DNA of 64,000 nucleotides from Sycobia sp. Sy_11 (GCA_018907035.1 JACCIC010000299.1:398524-462523), one strand, 5' to 3'; positions 32,595-43,929 are shown, numbered from the stretch's first letter. Translations and numbers: made by a program. The notes: a model not told the origin generated them from the letters alone.

Positions 32595-33854
32595 GTGAAT
32601 GATTTGAGCTACAACGTTAGAATTAAAAGTGTAAGGCAAAAATTAAATTTCTTTTATAAATTAAAATTTTTGCTTAAGAAAAATTTCTACCCCGCGCGTA
32701 TCATGATTAGACCGTCTAAAGATGAGTTGATAGAAGAGTTGACAAAAATAAACGTAGATAGTGAAGGCAGTGTATCTTTATTAAAATCACGGTTGGTATC
32801 GTACGTATGAACACATCCGAAAGGATATATCGATAAATCAGCTGATACTTCAGAATACAAAGAAAATTTAGATAGAACAGAAGAATTAGAAAAATTGTAA
32901 GCAGAATTACATCGACTGCGAAATGAAAAAAATAGGCCAAGTACCTCGTCCCCTACAACTGATACATTATCGCCAATAAAAAGGATGGCAGAGGAAAATC
33001 ACCAAATTTTTAACACAGCAATTCATACCGGAGGAACGACAAATCCAACTACGAGAGTTCTCGATCAAATGAGAAAATGGAATTGTCATTTTGATGGAAA
33101 AGATTTATATGCATTTCTCGAACGTGTAAGAGAACTACAAAAGGCATATAGATATACAGACGAACAAATTTTACAAGAATATCCCGAGTTACTCCGAGGC
33201 TATGCACAATTGTGGCATCGAAACTATGCAGCAAGCGTAAATACATTAGAGGAACTTGAAACGGAACTGTGAAATTTCTACTTATCACCACGAGAATTAA
33301 GAAATCTCGATCTAGAAATTAGTAATAGAAAACAAGCAATAACAGAAACAATACGATCATTCTTAAACACTGTTATGACGCTTATGCGATGCCGAGGAGG
33401 GTACGATAAAGCTAAACAAATAGAGACGATCTATTATAATATGCGAGCCGAATATCGTATACATGTCCCGAGAAGCGCAATTACTAAAACGGTGCATATA
33501 ATCCACAAAGTAGAAGAGTACCTGAAAAGTAAAGAGGAGTCCGAAATCGAGGCAAAATTAAATGCCAACTCACCCAGTAAATTTATACACCCAAACAAAA
33601 CAAATGTAAATAAGTCGAACGCGACAGCAAAATGTAATATATCAGTTATATACGATAGAACACTATGCTGCTGGAAATGCAAAGAACGGAGACATGACCG
33701 ATTTAAATGCACAAACGCGAGAAAACTATTCTGTTCATACTGCGGTAAGGACGGAATATTTACTCGTGACTGCAACTGCCATGCACAGGGAAATGCAAAA
33801 AGGGCCGGTCCTGTAATGCAGCAGGCCCGGCCCGAAAACAAAACTACGAACTAG
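32595..33854 (+). pseudogene. gag: Gypsy-B gag with SAP-like N-terminus and double zinc knuckle (broken)
   Basis: Frame from ATG 32595. IRPSKDELIEELTKINV followed by GSVSLLKSRLVSYV resembles a SAP motif (DNA-binding helix-turn-helix). Then a stop (32808), Glu/Lys-rich helix, another stop near 32897, and the capsid-like part from 32985 (WNCHFDGKDLYAFLERVREL, LLRGYAQLWHRNY). A stop falls at 33270. The rest from 33375 ends in two knuckles: CWKCKERRHDRFKC (CX2C...C) and CSYCGKDGIFTRDC, where the His positions are partly altered. Overall about 420 residues. Three in-frame stops without frameshift suggest recent decay by substitution. Confidence 0.75.
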
Positions 33855-33861
33855 ACAATCG

Positions 33862-34200
33862 ATTATTCACCGAAGTAATGATAGGTGACTATAAAATAAA
33901 TGCACTTATCGATACGGAATCCATCAGCTCGTATGTAAGTAAACAAATTGCCGAAGTCTGTTTACGTTATGGCTTTCAAAATAAGGAAAGTAATAGAATA
34001 GCTGTATTAGCCGACGGTTTCGAAACGAAATTAGGTGATTTAATTTCGGGGCATATATATACATAAGGATTATGGCTTTTTCAAGATTTCCTGGTATGGA
34101 ACACGTCAAATCAACCAATGATTCTCGGAATGGATGCATTAAGAAAATTAAATACGGAAATTCGAATAAATAATCGAATTATTTTTCAAATAAAAAATGC
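33862..34200 (+). pseudogene. Gypsy-B retropepsin-like protease (catalytic motif altered)
   Basis: MIGDYKINALIDTESISSYV carries the aspartic protease position, but the motif reads DTES where DTGS is expected. A stop follows HIYT (34064), then QPMILGMDALRKL gives the usual flap-distal ILGMD signature of retropepsins. It sits directly between gag and reverse transcriptase. The Gly to Glu change next to the catalytic residue should abolish activity. Confidence 0.7.
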
Positions 34201-36849
34201 ACCAACCGAACATATTTGTGAAATAGAAGACAGCGGGTTAACACACTTAAAGCCACATGAAAAAATAATAATCGACAAATTTATTGCTGAAGAAAAACAA
34301 AAATTAGAAAATACAAAACGACCAACACCATTGTTGCAATACGAAATTATATTGGAAGAAACTACTCCAATTAAACAAAAATATCGACCAAAGAATCCGA
34401 TTATGCAAAATATCATAAATTCGGAAGTCGATAAAATGCTGCAAGAAGGTGTAATCCAACCGTCCAGCAGTCCATGAAGCTCGCCTATCGTGATGGTAAA
34501 AAAGAAAAATGGCGAGGATCGTTTTTGCGTAGACTTTCAAAAATTAATAAAGTCACGAAAAAAGATGCATACCGATTACCGCAAATCAACGCCATTTTAG
34601 ATAAATTAACCGAAGCCAGATATCTATCCACCATTGATTTGAAAAGTGGTTACTGGCAGGTAGCACTTACACCAGAAAGTCGACCGATTACCGCATTTAC
34701 CGTCCCTGACAAGGGATTATTTGAATTCACCGTCATGCCCTTTGGCTTACACTCCGTACCTGCAACATTCCAGCGATTACTGGATACCGCCGAAATGGCC
34801 CCAAATGTTTTTGCATACCTGGATGACATTGTCCTCATTTCAAAAACCTTTGAAGACCATTTAAAAATACTAAAAGAAGTGTTTCAACGTCTAAGAAACG
34901 CTAAGTTAAAACCGAATTTCGAAAAATGCAATTTGGTCCGTCCACAACTTAAATATCTAGGTCACATTGTAGATAAAGATGGTCTGCACACCGATCCAGA
35001 AAAAACTGCAGCCGTCGCTAATTTATCTCCGCCTAGAAATTCAAAAGAAATTCAAAGATTTATGGGACTAATTTCATGGTACCGACGATTTCTAAAAGAC
35101 GTTTCCAATGTTGCTGCTCCTCTGCATAAACTAATAAAGAAAAAAACGAAATGGGAATGGGGAGAAACGCAGCAAAAGGCATTTGATGAAATTAAAACAT
35201 TATTAATAAAAGCACCGATCCTTGCCTGCCCAGACTGGGAAAAACCATTCGTTTTCCAGACTGATGCAAGCACAGAAGGACTAGAAGCCGCCGTTACTCA
35301 ACCGTACGAAAAAGCGGAACGTATTATTGCTTATGCTAGTCGCACTCTCACGCCAGCAGAAAAAAATTATCCTGCAACTGAGCTTGAGTATTTAGCCATA
35401 AAATGGGGCATCTGGAAATTCAGGGACTATCTAGAAGGATACCATTTTATTGTACTGACCGATCACCAGTCTTTAAAATGGTTAAACAAGATAGAAAATC
35501 CGTCAGGACGTTTAGACAGATGGGCCCTCGAACTCAGGCAATACGATTTTGAAATCAAATATGGGCCAGGCAACGGTAATCTGCTCGCCGACACACTGTC
35601 TCGACAGCCCGTAGAAATTTGTAATATAAACCCACCCGAGAAAGACTGGTATATGAAATGTTTAACAACAGTCAAAGCCGACCTGGAAAATAATCCCGAC
35701 TACTGTATAGAGAATAATAAACTATACAAACATATATTACATACACTCGATTTTAATGAGATAGACGAATCGACACAATGGAAAAAATGTGTTCGAAAAA
35801 GTGAACAAAATGACGTACTAGAAAAAATGCATAATGATCCGACTGCAGGACATCTGAGTGTTGTAAAGAAACTTGCACGTCTAGCAAAATTATATTATTG
35901 GCCAGGTAATATATGCCAACAATACAAAACATCGCAGCAAGCACCTGCGGGAATGATGCAGGCAAGCCAAGTCAAACAACCTAGGGAAATAGTATCTGTC
36001 GACTTAGTTGGACCACTACCTCGTTCGACAAAATTAAATACTTGGCTCTTAGTCATGCAAGACAAAATGATAAAATGGATTGAACTACGACCGCTGCGTA
36101 AAGCTACAGGAGAAGCCGTAGCAAATGCAGTTCGAGAACAAATAATTATACGACATCGGTGCCCTAACACGATAATATCGGATAATGGACGACAGTTCAT
36201 AAGTAAGAATTTTTTAACGTTATTAAAACAATCAAAAATCATACACCGACGCTCACCTCCGTATACACCGCAGTGTAACCCTGTAGAACGGGCAAACCGA
36301 GTGATAAAAACGATGATTGCACAATATGTAGTCGAAAACCAGAGAACATGGGATCGATTCCTACCCAATATAGCGTTCGCATACAACATATCTCATTGCG
36401 AATCTACCGGTTATACACCCGCCTATTTAAATTATGGCCGAGAATTATGCCCACCGGGAATAAAAATTACAACGAACAAACACCCAGCACAGGTCGATAG
36501 TAAAAACCGGTTCAAACAAATACAGGAAGCTTTAGACCTCGCACGAATATAATTGGCGCGAAATTTTCAGAGACAGAAACACTGCTACGACCTGAGACGC
36601 CAAATATGGACGCCTAGGATTGGAGAAAAAGTGTTAAAAAGAACACACGAACTATGTAATAAACAGGCAGTATTCAACGCAAAATTAGCGCCTAAATAGG
36701 AGGGACCATTTACCGTGATATGTAAAATTTCTCCTGTTATCTACGACTTAAAAGACGAAGAAGAAGGGGAAATCAAGCACATACATGTGAGCGATTTAAA
36801 ACCAATAAAACAAGAATTCGATGAAATATCAGATGATTTTTCATCCTGA
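34201..36849 (+). pseudogene. pol: Gypsy-B pol: reverse transcriptase, RNase H, integrase (mostly open)
   Basis: An RT N-terminal part (34118-34477) ends at a TGA where a Trp is expected (SSP, then SSPIVMVKKKNG), followed by a one-base shift into a 692-codon frame (34474-36552). RT: MPFGLHSVPATFQRL and catalytic FAYLDDIVLIS. RNase H: QTDASTEG, ATELEYLAI, LTDHQSLKW, all acidic residues present. Integrase: HNDPTAGHLS (His pair), one of two Cys of the zinc site missing at WPGNICQQYK, catalytic Asp in VSVDLVGPL, Asp in ISDNGRQF and Glu in NPVERANRVIK. The C-terminal part past 36552 has two stops (36550, 36697) and a GPF/Y-like GPFTVICKISP. The catalytic core looks intact; the breaks lie at both ends. 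Confidence 0.88.
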
Positions 36850-36895
36850 AAACGAATATAAACACGGTAAATCATCTAAAGGCACACAGTCAACC

Positions 36896-37396
36896 ATGGA
36901 ACGCCATCCGGTCGAGTTGGAGCTATATCACCGATTCTTAGAATTAAGCGTGGCCATTGAGTGCTATGGGTGGCATACAAGGCCATTCATAAGTACAGCC
37001 TCGCTAATAACAACAATCTCACCGAGAGTCGGTGACATATTACAACGAAGAGGTTCCTCCATCACCCATCGATTGCACGAAATACAACAATATTATGTAC
37101 CGACGTGTCCATCGGTACATCAAAATATGAGATCACCCTATACACTGCAAGTAACCTTTACATGTCACGGCCGTGAATTCAACAGCCACGTCGCATTAGT
37201 GGATGAACAGACAGATGCGGAAATAGTATTTGGAATGGATAGAATACTATTCCACAGAAGGTCACCAGCAGCACAAAGTAGGAGACAAGAAAGAAGACGA
37301 ATTGTTCGTCAAGAAGGACGACGAGTAAGATGGCGTCTACATGACGAAGGATTAACTGACCCATATGAATCGGACGCCATCAGTGAGACCGATTAA
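36896..37396 (+). CDS. Gypsy-B third ORF, unknown, with retropepsin-like C-terminal motif
   Basis: I chose the ATG at 36896 (ACCATGG context); the open frame itself extends upstream to 36821, overlapping the end of pol. About 166 residues. HVALVDEQTDAEIVFGMDRIL resembles the second half of a retropepsin fold, where ILGMD is conserved, but no DTG/DSG is present upstream. The C-terminus is very basic (RRQERRRIVRQEGRRVRW). No signal peptide or membrane helix, so it is not an envelope. It could be a protease-fold protein that lost catalysis, or chance similarity. Confidence 0.5.
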   Translation: MERHPVELELYHRFLELSVAIECYGWHTRPFISTASLITTISPRVGDILQRRGSSITHRLHEIQQYYVPTCPSVHQNMRSPYTLQVTFTCHGREFNSHVALVDEQTDAEIVFGMDRILFHRRSPAAQSRRQERRRIVRQEGRRVRWRLHDEGLTDPYESDAISETD

Positions 37397-37572
37397 AGGT
37401 ACAATTTTTCATTTCTAGCAAACTTAATTTTTAGCCAAATTTAAAATCATGAATAATAATTAAGATAAATAGAGCGCAATCCGAATTATTATATTAAATT
37501 AGTGTAACGAACGAAAATGTATCGCAATATAAATAAAAGGGACAGCTAGCGAGGACGATCGAAAGTCGCGTT

Positions 37573-38421
37573 TTGTTTATAAAAGTTAGTATAAATAAAG
37601 GAACTCATCAAGCTTTCGACCGTAGTATCGAAATGATTGCCGACGAGACCTTCGAAGAAGTTGTTAAATCAACTCTCGACGCAATGGACAACGCAACAAT
37701 CAGAAAACCGACAAGGCCACGGATAATTACATCCAAAAGGACTAAACAACCTCCAAAAATAATACGGGATGAGGTACTAAGAGGAGATCGAAGAATCTCC
37801 CTCAAAACACCCCGTCCACGATCAACAGCCATTGAGTTCATAGACCTGACCGAGGATGGTCAAGGAGAAGCAGCAACCACCCCGGAGGTGATCGACATCT
37901 GCCCATCACCTTCGTCGACCTCGTCATCGTCATCGTTGTCGTTGTCGTCATCCTCGTCGTCATCGTCGTCATCATCCTCGTTGTCTTCATCGACAGAGTC
38001 CTCGTCGACATCGGAGGACTCGGAGGAAGACAACGAGAGACGTAAAAAACGGCCAGTAACGCCGAAACTGAGAGAAGAAGAATTCAGAAGACCGTATAAG
38101 AACGCTAGAAAGCGGCCGTGGTCACCCGAAATAATTCCGATGGAATTAAAAAAAGAGACCAAGGACGCCGAAGCACAAAAGAGACCGACGCCACCCGACT
38201 GTGATACGGCGACACCCAGCAGAGCGGTACAGAAATTTCAACTCCCCGATGGACAAGTTTTACAATATCCGCAGGGATATGTACGCTACCGGGTGCGTAT
38301 CGGGGATACCAGATACCTACTACGAATCGTAAGAGAAACGGGACAGGTGCTACGAGCTACCGCCGTAAAAAACGTAAGTAACAATTCTATCGATCGTTCG
38401 AAGCAAAAATTTACTATATAA
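37573..38421 (+). CDS. Gypsy-B fourth ORF, Ser-rich acidic protein
   Basis: A 282-codon open frame. Residues about 110-150 are a long Ser run built from TCG/TCA codons (37910-38000), followed by acidic EDSEEDNE and a basic KKRPVTP segment. The C-terminal part (LPDGQVLQYPQGYVRYRVRI) looks folded and beta-rich. An alternative start is the Met at 37633. Function unknown. It lies between the third ORF and the 3' LTR, where gypsy-like elements sometimes carry accessory genes. Ser/acidic/basic tracts suggest a phosphorylated nuclear protein, by inference only. Confidence 0.5.
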   Translation: MFIKVSINKGTHQAFDRSIEMIADETFEEVVKSTLDAMDNATIRKPTRPRIITSKRTKQPPKIIRDEVLRGDRRISLKTPRPRSTAIEFIDLTEDGQGEAATTPEVIDICPSPSSTSSSSSLSLSSSSSSSSSSSSLSSSTESSSTSEDSEEDNERRKKRPVTPKLREEEFRRPYKNARKRPWSPEIIPMELKKETKDAEAQKRPTPPDCDTATPSRAVQKFQLPDGQVLQYPQGYVRYRVRIGDTRYLLRIVRETGQVLRATAVKNVSNNSIDRSKQKFTI

Positions 38422-39010
38422 ATTTAATAGATTTAATATATAAATTTCCGCTCCCGAAAAGATGGGGAAATGTAGCGGAAAAAAGAGTAGGATAAATTAA
38501 GTTATTACCGTGACAAGAATTATTATAATTTTAAGATCATAATAAACAGTCAGACATATACACGAAATGATTGCTATAAATAAAAAACAAACACAACATA
38601 GAGTAGAATAGGTAGAATAAAGTAATTTAACCAATAAGAGCAATATTACCGTATTTTGAAATAAATAATAATCAATCAGATTTTTGTTAACGTACTTTTT
38701 TCGTGTATAAAAGTACGCTAAATTTTGCAAAGAGCACGGTTCGTTTTCGGCACTCGTCGAGGAAGGATACCTCCCGAGTGACGAAGAGAACTGTCATCTA
38801 CCGACCGGTAAAATTCTGTATTTTCCTAGATGAAAAAAACTCTTTCACAAGGCCAAAAGAAAAACTTTACTCGTAAGAAAAGAGTTAAAAAATTACCGGC
38901 TCAGAAGAACGGGCGCTTCCGACTTCTGATAAAGTAATATTATAAATATAAGAAGTAAATGCTGTATAATAAATCAAAAGGTAAACGGAGTCTTACTAAG
39001 GAAAAAGAAA
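38422..39010 (+). other. Gypsy-B 3' untranslated region
   Basis: AT-rich sequence between the last ORF and the 3' LTR with no coding frame. The last bases (AAGGAAAAAGAAA) are a weak purine tract just before the LTR start. Confidence 0.6.
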
Positions 39011-39593
39011 TGCTTATTCCTGAGTAAAACACCGAACTCTTATATATCACCAGCTAAGGCGCATCTAAGCGTGATATAAAAGAGAGAATAAAGATTTATT
39101 CCGATATTGCGAAAGAAACTCCGTGTAAATAGACGGACCGCTTCTATAAACCGTTTAAGTAAATAGAGTAAACAAAGCGAGCAATGACTGGGTCAAAGCC
39201 CTCTGAATTCCGAGAAATTTAGATAAGCCAATTAATAAGTAGACAGAATATAAAATAAAATGCCAGCGCTAATAATTAATTTATAAATCGTTATTTTTTT
39301 GTTGCAGGGTATCTACACCGAGATGCCAATATAGTAGAATTTATTTCTTATTTTTTTTATTATAAAATAGAATTTATTACTATTTTTTTTATTGTATAAT
39401 TTATAGAATAATACATTTTGTTATTTTTTTGAAACTTAAAGAAAACGAGTATCAAATCATTCACCCGAAAACTTGTCCTGATACGTTCCTCCATCCGAAT
39501 CACGTATCCTGAAAACCTCAGAAAATTCCAATAAAAATAAAGAATTAAAAATCGATAACAGAAAAATAAAGCGGAAGGAGAAGGAACGTTACA
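39011..39593 (+). repeat. 3' LTR of Gypsy-B
   Basis: 583 bp, matching 31978-32560 with about 20-25 substitutions or small indels. It has the same TGCTTATTCC start and GAACGTTACA end. Confidence 0.92.
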
Positions 39594-39609
39594 TATATAT
39601 AATAACGTT

Positions 39610-40060
39610 GATTCATAAATATTTTTATCGGTCTTTGGACAATAAAATATTACACTAATATTATGACAGTCAGACTCTGCTAGTTTTTTAATAATCCCCA
39701 CAGAATTTAAAATACAAATTACTAATAACAAATAAAATAAAAAATCAATTAAATTAAAAATTAAAAATTAAAAATAATAAAAATAAAATAATCTATATTC
39801 TATGTTAATAAAGGAGAATCTGATTTCCCCTGTCAGCTTAAATTTAAATTTATTTTTCATTTCCGACGTTTCGAACAGTTCCGGCTTATCTTCAAATACT
39901 AATCTCTTTAGTAGACTAAATTTTTAGTAGTAATTTCTATTTCAGATTGTACGGTGGTGATTATAAATAAGGACTTTCCGATACTCATTATATTAGTATA
40001 TTATATAATCGTAGAAAAACTGTAAGACCGATAAAATTGTTATCAATTTACAGTCGAATT
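39610..40060. mobile_element. Diverged relative of the 7.6-8.2 kb palindromic element
   Basis: It repeats the block order of 7561-8200: outer TTTTATCGGTCT, then GACAGTCAGACT, an A/T simple repeat, a central motif whose minus strand reads TTGAAGATAAGCC...TTCGAAACGTCGG (39862-39897), then TCAGATTGTACGGTGGTGA with TAAATAAGGAC, and the outer end CTGTAAGACCGATAAAA. The central hammerhead-like core is decayed (CTGA is now TTGA). No coding content. Confidence 0.6.
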
Positions 40061-41395
40061 CTCTACCTTTTCAGCTGAAGCATTTGATTCAGACATGCGA
40101 AATACTTCTTGGTATCAGATATGCTCAATCCACAGGTCCATCTTTATATATCTGCGGATTCAAAATGTGTACTAAATTCACTGCACAATCTCAGCGCCAA
40201 TAATAAAGAAGTTAATGAATTGAATTATAAACTCATAAAATTCAATAAATCAAGAAAAGAAATCAAAATAGAAGTTTAAGGACATCTACTCATTCAACAG
40301 CTCATTCAAAAATCGTATTGCCAGCAAAGCAGCCAAAGAAGCAGTTTTAATACAGCGTAAAAAATAAAATATAACAACGCCGCAAACATGTTAATACGAA
40401 AAAGAATGGCATTACATGCGATAGAAATATATTGTAATAACATATGGACAGAGAAAAAAAAAACACAAATATAAACAATAAAGACAAATTTTTTCGAACC
40501 AAGTTAAATTTTACAATAATAGTTATTTATTTTTGAAAGTTCTTAATATTCTAAAAACATATCCAACTCACCTAGTTATTTTGCTTTTCTTAAAAATTTT
40601 ATTATAAATATATACTTAGTCATTAGTTTTATTTTTAAAGTAGTTAAAAATTGAATAAATTTTTATTATTTATTAGACCAAATTTCTAAATGTAAAATTT
40701 ATGTTCCTCGAAAAAAGTCCTATTTTCGTCACATAGATGCGGGCTACGCTGTGATTTTATCACCAAGCTACGTAGAATCTAAACTTGCTAGTAAATGTAT
40801 GTTTTTATAAAATATTCTATGTCATATTTAATTTTAAATAAATGAAATATACAAATTGGTTTTTAAACGTAGTATTTTTATTCTTTATAGTTATTGTATC
40901 ATTTTCGTATTCTAATTGAATTTTTGGTCATTTTTACTGTTGCAGGTTGAAATTTTAATTGCAATATTTATTGTAAAAACTAAGTTAGAAAAAATGATAA
41001 TGAAAAATCCACTACGACTCTTAAAATATTAATCCAAAGATCTTATTTAACCTATAATTAAAAAAAATAAAAATAATTAAGCATAAATAAATAAAAAAAA
41101 TGTTAAAAACCTAATTTTAAAAAAATGGTTAATAAATTTAATTAAACAGTAAAGAAGAAATAAAGGAGAAAAATTTAACTAAATATTAAAGCATAAAACT
41201 ATGCGCAGAAAATATTAAATATAAAAAATATTAAAATATAAAATATAAACAAATTATGCTCCAATGAGCAAAAACATCCGACTAAGTTTAGGTAATCTGC
41301 AGGTATCCCCGCTAAAAGGATCAATTCAATTTCAGATAACATTATATCATATTATGTTGCAAAATTCAGAAGGGATTTTATATAAGACCTATATA

Positions 41396-41437
<42 letters not shown>

Positions 41438-42510
41438 GAACACTGCATCAGACAAATGACACAATCTTTATTCGAATTTGTTTTTTAAATTTTGTAATAT
41501 AGATGAATAAAACAATTGAAATTTGTTTTCAAATATTATATAATTTTTATTAATTTATTATTTTCCAAAATACGCTGATTTAGAATAAGTAATTTAAAAA
41601 TAATTTAATACAACCAATAAAATAATCTATTTTAGATAAATATCAAATAATAGTTGAATTATTTTTTTAAATTACATAATTTTATATAAAGAATAGTCTA
41701 GTGTGCCATTATGTTCCATATAATTAATATTTTTATATTCTTTACCCGACAGAATCAAGTTCGGTTCTGTTCGACACAAATTATAGATTACCATTCCAAT
41801 TTTAGATTATAAATACAGATTTATAAGATAAAATTATAAAAAAAATAATACAATAAAAATGTAATTGTAAATAAAAAAGTGCACGGCAATCCTGATAAAT
41901 TCAAATTTATTTAGATAATACGCAAAACTATAAAAATTTAATATTTTTATTTACTACTTACATATTATATCATTGCAATAACAAAACTAATATTTTATAC
42001 ATAAAGCCAATAAAATGAAAATATTGAATTTCTTTATATCTAAAAATTATACGTGTAAAGTATGTCAACTTCGTTTTCTATAAAATGAAGAAGAAAAATT
42101 CCTTAGACTACATTCCTGGTACTAAAAAATAATTCCAAATTTAAGTGTAGAAAAAAGGAGTTATAATAGCTAATTCATTGCGCAAGAATAGATTAAAGGT
42201 AGAATTTCACAGGAATACTAAAAAATTAGAAACAAATCAAAGACTGGCCGACAAAAGCTGAAAAATACTTTCAAAACATTCAGAACAGAATCGAAAATTA
42301 GCGTTATACTTCACCTCGGAGACATCTAATAATTTTGAGTAGGCTGAAATCTAGTCACTACGAACTAAAAATAATTGAACTGTTATGGTTATAAAATAGA
42401 CACATCTTAGAATGAAAAATGTCAACATTGTTATAGTAAAATTAAGAAAAAGGTATAAACTAGGTCTTTTTATTTTTATCTAGTAAATAATAATTTTATT
42501 TCAAATGCAA
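40061..42510. other. AT-rich non-coding stretch with one microsatellite
   Basis: No gene or family recognised. The 74-codon frame at 41264-41488 runs into an (AT)n tract (41390-41434) and is not credible. Scattered 5-8 bp AT repeats only. Confidence 0.55.
41390..41434. repeat. (AT)n microsatellite
   Basis: AT dinucleotide run with a single GTGT interruption. Confidence 0.9.
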
Positions 42511-42689
42511 GTTTTAATTACTATACTGCAAGAAATTAATATTTCTAGAATAATAATTTATTATGTTATTTGTTTAATAAAAAATAATTTAATAGAATAC
42601 ATAAACTAACAGTTTGAAAGAATTATAAAATAATCAAGTCTATTGTGTATTGGATTTTGTCATACTAAAAATTAAGTATAATAATTAAA
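42511..42689. mobile_element. Isolated Polinton right-end fragment
   Basis: Almost identical to 23984-24160, beginning TTTTAATTACTATACTGCAA and ending AAGTATAATAATTAA. Sequence on both sides is unrelated to the Polinton. It is a solo remnant from a third element or a rearranged end, located 6.6 kb before copy 2. Confidence 0.7.
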
Positions 42690-42954
42690 TTTAAGGCCGT
42701 ATGATCAGCAGAAAGGTGTCTGAACATCCTAATTAATATATGATAAATGTGGAATTTTATATTACATAATGGGTTGTCAAATATCTTCCTTCCGCCTTTA
42801 TGCCACGAAATTCATACGTGGCTATGTACAAAGTGCTATAGAACTCGTAACTGGCAATACTACACATCATTCGAAAGGTCTTGACATACTGTACAAAACG
42901 ACGCTATGCATGATTAGTTTGAATATTGTGTTCAAAAGTTATAGACGTGTAAAC

Positions 42955-43400
42955 ATGGAGTTCACTAACGTCGAAATTCGCGTTATTTTAAAGTTTTCCT
43001 TCGTCAAAGTCAAATCCGCTAGAGAAACGTTCCGAGAGATTAATGGTGTTTCGGGGGATAGCACGCTATTACTTCTAACCGCAAAGGAATGGTTTCGACT
43101 ATTCAGAGCCGGTGAAAACGACACCGTGGACAAGCCAGCCGGCGGAAGACCTGTGACGACGAATACCGATCAAGTCATTGAATTTATCGACTTGGACTAT
43201 TAGACTTAGACTTTATAGAGAACTGATGGCCATTCCGGAAGGCGAGTATAAAAAATGTTTTGAAAATTGGAAAAAGCGTTGGTATAGTTGCATTGTATTC
43301 GCGAGGAATTATTTTGAGGGGGGTGAATTAGATTTAGAAGAATAAATAAAGATTTCCGAAGTTATGAATAAAGTCTTACTCATATTTGTACACAGTAGTA
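42955..43400 (+). mobile_element. Internally deleted mariner element (copy 1)
   Basis: The transposase start (MEFTNVEIRVILKFSF) and helix-turn-helix region run to PAGGRPVTTNTDQ at about 43170, then the frame jumps to a transposase C-terminus (KKCFENWKKRW, then NYFEGGELDLEE, stop about 43345). The whole DDD catalytic domain is missing. A right terminal repeat at 43375-43400 (CTTACTCATATTTGTACACA...) equals that of the mariner at 46676-48357. The left repeat was not found, so the 5' limit is uncertain; related leader sequence may begin near 42760. Confidence 0.75.
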
Positions 43401-43929
43401 TTTTCCAACCAGATTTGGATTTGATTTATTTCCCTGTGATAATCTTTAGAGTTCCGGCATTTAAGAGATTTTTAAAGCTCCGTTTTTCTATAAAAAAGTG
43501 AATCTAGGCCATGTACAAAAGGCTAAATTAAGGTCCAGCCTTTAGCAGATCAAAGCAGGACCCTTCAAGGCATCATCCCGGACCGGTACTTTAATAAGCA
43601 TGGTAATTTTTTCTTTTTTGTAAAAAAAGGTTAGAAAATTTCCTAAGTCTTAAAAATATTTTCCTATGGGTTTTTGGAGTTGCTGAGTACGATGCTGCAA
43701 TCAAACTTTCAAAATTCAAAATGATGGATGCAAGATAGCGACCAATATAAAAAAAAATTGTTTTCTTTTCACTGATATATTTCATCTGATATATTGTCAC
43801 GAAAAAACATAAAGGTTAACTAAAGTTTTACTTTTCCTGACGTTAAGGCTAAATATGTATGCTCTACCATCAAAATTTTACAAGTAGTAAAACTAAAAAA
43901 ATTATTAGGCTTTCTATTTTGAATCTAGT
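43401..43929. other. Non-coding stretch, unassigned
   Basis: No frame or repeat recognised. A small 69-codon minus-strand frame (43591-43800) shows no conserved features. Confidence 0.5.

Larger units (their letters stand above)
31973..39593 (+). mobile_element. Gypsy-B: Ty3/gypsy-like retrotransposon, plus strand, two LTRs
   Basis: LTRs at about 31978-32560 and 39011-39593 enclose a primer binding site, gag, protease, RT, RNase H, integrase and two further ORFs. The 583-bp LTRs differ by roughly 20-25 positions by eye, so the insertion is not very recent. The sequence TATAT precedes the left LTR (31968-31972) and follows the right LTR (39594-39598). It could be a 5-bp target duplication if the LTR begins TGAAATGC at 31973. 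Gag and protease carry stops, so the copy is inactive although the pol frame from 34474 is long and open. Confidence 0.92.

Noticed and set aside
36896..37396. Retroviral envelope gene in Gypsy-B
   Set aside because: No signal peptide, furin-type site or transmembrane helix in either 3' ORF.
37910..38000. Microsatellite only, no gene
   Set aside because: The TCG/TCA run is repetitive, but it lies inside an open 282-codon frame with non-repetitive flanks, so I kept the ORF.
40085..40450. Penelope-like reverse transcriptase remnant next to the hammerhead-like element
   Set aside because: I looked for RT or GIY-YIG motifs in this stretch and found none I could support.
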